Source of the DNA: Pedobacter sp. ok626 | GTDB taxonomy: Bacteria > Bacteroidota > Bacteroidia > Sphingobacteriales > Sphingobacteriaceae | DNA length: 64,000 bases | Reading direction: 5' to 3' | Assembly (NCBI RefSeq): GCF_900100435.1 | Contig: NZ_FNEX01000003.1 | Span: 1-64,000, forward strand | Part shown: in pieces, positions 62,155 to 64,000 of the stretch | Position numbering within the stretch: the first letter of the stretch is position 1 | Layout: each line of letters starts with the position of its first letter | Notes under the pieces: model-generated | Database searches by the model: none | What the model saw: only the letters and a program-made list of their open reading frames with translations | Told to the model about the DNA's origin: nothing | Program-made: the position numbers and the translations under genes

Positions 62155-63459
62155 TTAATCCTGATACCTGAGTAGAGACCTGAACTGATTAAAAATCCTT
62201 TCAATTAACCTCAGGTTGTCTGTAACTATTTCGGCATTCCCCTTAAGCTCTTTGTCAAACCGGAGTTTCTTTCCATAAGAAGTATTCAGGCCGCTCGGTA
62301 ACAGTACTTCAACGTAGTAATTTCCATCTTTATCAGGTGACAAAGATATGCTTTGGACTTTTCCCCGAACAATGCCAAATTCCTGGTATTGGTAGTTATC
62401 CAATTTAATGAGTACCTTTTTTCCCTTGCTTATCTTTCCCGAATTTGCTGCGGGAACAAACATTTTCCCCATCAGATTCTCTTTCCGATCCGGAACGATA
62501 GCCAGTAACAAGTCCCCATTTTTGACAAAATGCTTTGGACTCCAGAACTGTTGGAAGCCTACGGTACCATGTGTAGAAGAGACCAGCAGGTAACTTTGTT
62601 CCCAATCTCTAAGCTTCTTCCTTAGTTGCTCAAACAACTGTAACGACTGCATTTTATAATTGATATTATCCTTCTCGCTGCTAATCGTAACACCTCTCTT
62701 TATTTTTTTTGCATTATTTACTGATTCCTCAAGTTGAGACACAGAAATGTCGATGGCTTCAAGATTTTGTTTCGCTTGCAAAAACTTCATTTTCTCGGCT
62801 TCCATTTCCTGAGCAGAGATTGCACCTGTCTTAAAAAGAGCGGCTAAGCGTTCAAAGTTTTTTTTCGTCAATTTGAATTTGTCCGTTTCCAGCACCTTCT
62901 GTTGCCTGTAGGTTGCCATCCTGTTTTGATATTGCGCGATGCTCAAATCCGCCGCCACGTCTTCCGGTACATAAGGGCGCAATTTTTCAAAAAGACGCAT
63001 GTCTTGCAAAGATTTTGCAAAAGCATTATAGGCTTCCTGAACTTCTCCAAGTTTAAGCATGGAGGCCGCCTGTAATGGAAATGAAGAAATGTCCTGTTGG
63101 GGTATCGAATTTATGATTGACCTTAAGCGCAATACGTCTTTGTAATCAGCAGCCGACTGCAAAACCATTAACAGATCCTCAGGTTTCACATGCTGATGGT
63201 CCTTAACAAATATATATTCTATCCTCGAATCGGCTCTTGCTTCCACTTTCTCCGGTGGATGATAAGAGGTAACTGTAATCGGAGCTGTAATCACCTCGGG
63301 GTATTTTAAAATCCAGCTAATTGCGATTAAGACGCAGATAGTGATCAGAAAAAACAGGTTACTCCAGCGAATCATCCAGTTCGGAGTTTGATAAAGCACC
63401 TCCTGAACCTCCTCAGACCTAAGTTCCAGGTCTTCCAATATATCTTTTTTAGCTTCCAA
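62155..63459 (-). CDS. HlyD-family membrane fusion protein of an ABC exporter
   Basis: 434 residues. It has one transmembrane helix near residues 33-49 (LFFLITICVLIAISWIL), a lipoyl/hairpin arrangement with a long coiled coil (about 170-280), and a closing beta-barrel segment (GKMFVPAANSGKISKGKKV). Such adaptors link an inner-membrane ABC exporter to an outer-membrane channel. Its start overlaps the ABC gene by 11 bases, so both form one transport complex, typically for bacteriocins or peptides. Confidence 0.87.
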   Translation of the reverse strand: MEAKKDILEDLELRSEEVQEVLYQTPNWMIRWSNLFFLITICVLIAISWILKYPEVITAPITVTSYHPPEKVEARADSRIEYIFVKDHQHVKPEDLLMVLQSAADYKDVLRLRSIINSIPQQDISSFPLQAASMLKLGEVQEAYNAFAKSLQDMRLFEKLRPYVPEDVAADLSIAQYQNRMATYRQQKVLETDKFKLTKKNFERLAALFKTGAISAQEMEAEKMKFLQAKQNLEAIDISVSQLEESVNNAKKIKRGVTISSEKDNINYKMQSLQLFEQLRKKLRDWEQSYLLVSSTHGTVGFQQFWSPKHFVKNGDLLLAIVPDRKENLMGKMFVPAANSGKISKGKKVLIKLDNYQYQEFGIVRGKVQSISLSPDKDGNYYVEVLLPSGLNTSYGKKLRFDKELKGNAEIVTDNLRLIERIFNQFRSLLRYQD

Positions 63460-64000
63460 GTTCCAGTTGGTTTTTTATTAATCTATAATATTCTTGCTTT
63501 TTTTCTACCAGTTCGATATGGGTGCCTTCTTCTACTACTTTTCCTTTGTCCAGTACTATAATTTTATCGGCATGTTTTACAGTCGACAATCTGTGGGCTA
63601 TAACAATTGCAGTTTTTCCTTTAAAAAACTGTTCCAGATTTTCCATTATGATTTTTTCATTATTGGCGTCAAGTGCACTTGTTGCTTCATCAAAGAGAAT
63701 AAACGCAGGACTTTTATAAACAGCTCTTGCAATAAAAAGCCTTTGCTTTTGTCCGCCACTTATTCCTACCCCTTCGTTACCTATTTTGGTATTGTAGCTT
63801 AGGGGTAGCTCTTCTATAAAATCTTTTATATTGGCAATTTCTGTCGCTTTTCTCAATTTTTGTTTGTCAATACTATCCTCTCCTACCGCAATGTTATTAG
63901 CAATGCTGTCGTTAAATACATAACCATCCTGCATCACTACTCCACAATGGTTCCGCCAAAACCTTGCTGATATATTTTTCATATTGACATGACCAATCCT
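63449..64000 (-). CDS. ABC exporter, C-terminal ATPase part (cut by window edge)
   Basis: The frame is open to the right edge (residues RIGHVN precede the first internal Met), so only the nucleotide-binding end is visible, about 183 residues. The Q-loop is CGVVMQDGYVFNDSI, the signature GVGISGGQKQRLFIARAVY, Walker B FILFDEATSALD and the H-loop VIAHRLS. Together with HlyD this is a type I secretion-like exporter, possibly with an N-terminal C39 peptidase outside the window. Substrate peptides were not seen. Confidence 0.88.
   Translation of the reverse strand, partial: RIGHVNMKNISARFWRNHCGVVMQDGYVFNDSIANNIAVGEDSIDKQKLRKATEIANIKDFIEELPLSYNTKIGNEGVGISGGQKQRLFIARAVYKSPAFILFDEATSALDANNEKIIMENLEQFFKGKTAIVIAHRLSTVKHADKIIVLDKGKVVEEGTHIELVEKKQEYYRLIKNQLELGS

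Noticed and set aside
1..64000. CRISPR arrays, tRNA and rRNA genes
   Set aside because: No regularly spaced repeats and no cloverleaf or ribosomal sequence were recognised in the intergenic regions; tRNA detection by eye is not exhaustive.

Overview
The window looks like a chromosomal segment of a Bacteroidota bacterium, most likely a Pedobacter-like member of the Sphingobacteriaceae. Grounds are the AT-rich intergenic DNA, TAnnTTTG-type -7 promoter elements, two SusC/SusD pairs, many lipoproteins, and a polysaccharide lyase that aligns by eye with heparinase II of Pedobacter heparinus. The genus is an inference.

Region by region. 0-7 kb: the tail of an IS1182-type transposase, class II ribonucleotide reductase nrdJ, a Na+/H+ antiporter, an SRPBCC protein, a short AraC-type regulator and an SDR. 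6.8-41.3 kb: one large carbohydrate-utilisation locus. 41.3-51.5 kb: mixed housekeeping and accessory genes (lipoprotein, GNAT, two RibD/DHFR-like proteins, a di-heme cytochrome c peroxidase beside a phosphoesterase, a PAS histidine kinase, a tandem pair of PqiA-like membrane proteins). 51.5-61 kb: an accessory region with SRPBCC, DUF2809, an RraB-domain lipoprotein, a SUKH (SMI1/KNR4) protein, a PIN-domain protein, DUF2971 plus a membrane coiled-coil protein, and a PD-(D/E)XK nuclease with a barrel-like C-terminus; this is a candidate defence island. 61.4-64 kb: a TetR regulator and the 3' part of a HlyD/ABC export operon running off the right edge.

The main system is the 6.8-41.3 kb locus. 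Its five transcription units plus the regulator gene appear tied together by a repeated operator: two boxes of GTATAC or GTAAAC whose starts are exactly 23 bp apart, seen seven times (15826, 22323, 23110, 29989, 30194, 39159, 39363). The boxes match the TnGTnnnACnA pattern of FadR-type GntR regulators, and a GntR/FCD gene (22462-23100) lies in the middle with one site just upstream of its own start. The units are: (I) susC-susD-DUF5009-PL21 lyase; (II) susC-susD-DUF5018-DUF4466; (III) class III aminotransferase, enolase-superfamily dehydratase, SDR, ceramidase-like hydrolase, SSS symporter; (IV) Nramp-like transporter, epimerase, DapA-family lyase, GSDH-cytochrome c dehydrogenase, Gfo/Idh oxidoreductase, HEAT-DUF1080 protein; (V) SMP-30 lactonase and a second Gfo/Idh. 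The likely logic is binding and import of a uronate-containing oligosaccharide, eliminative and oxidative (3-keto type) cleavage in the periplasm, inner-membrane uptake of an acid sugar, then dehydration, aldol cleavage and transamination. The substrate itself cannot be read from the sequence.
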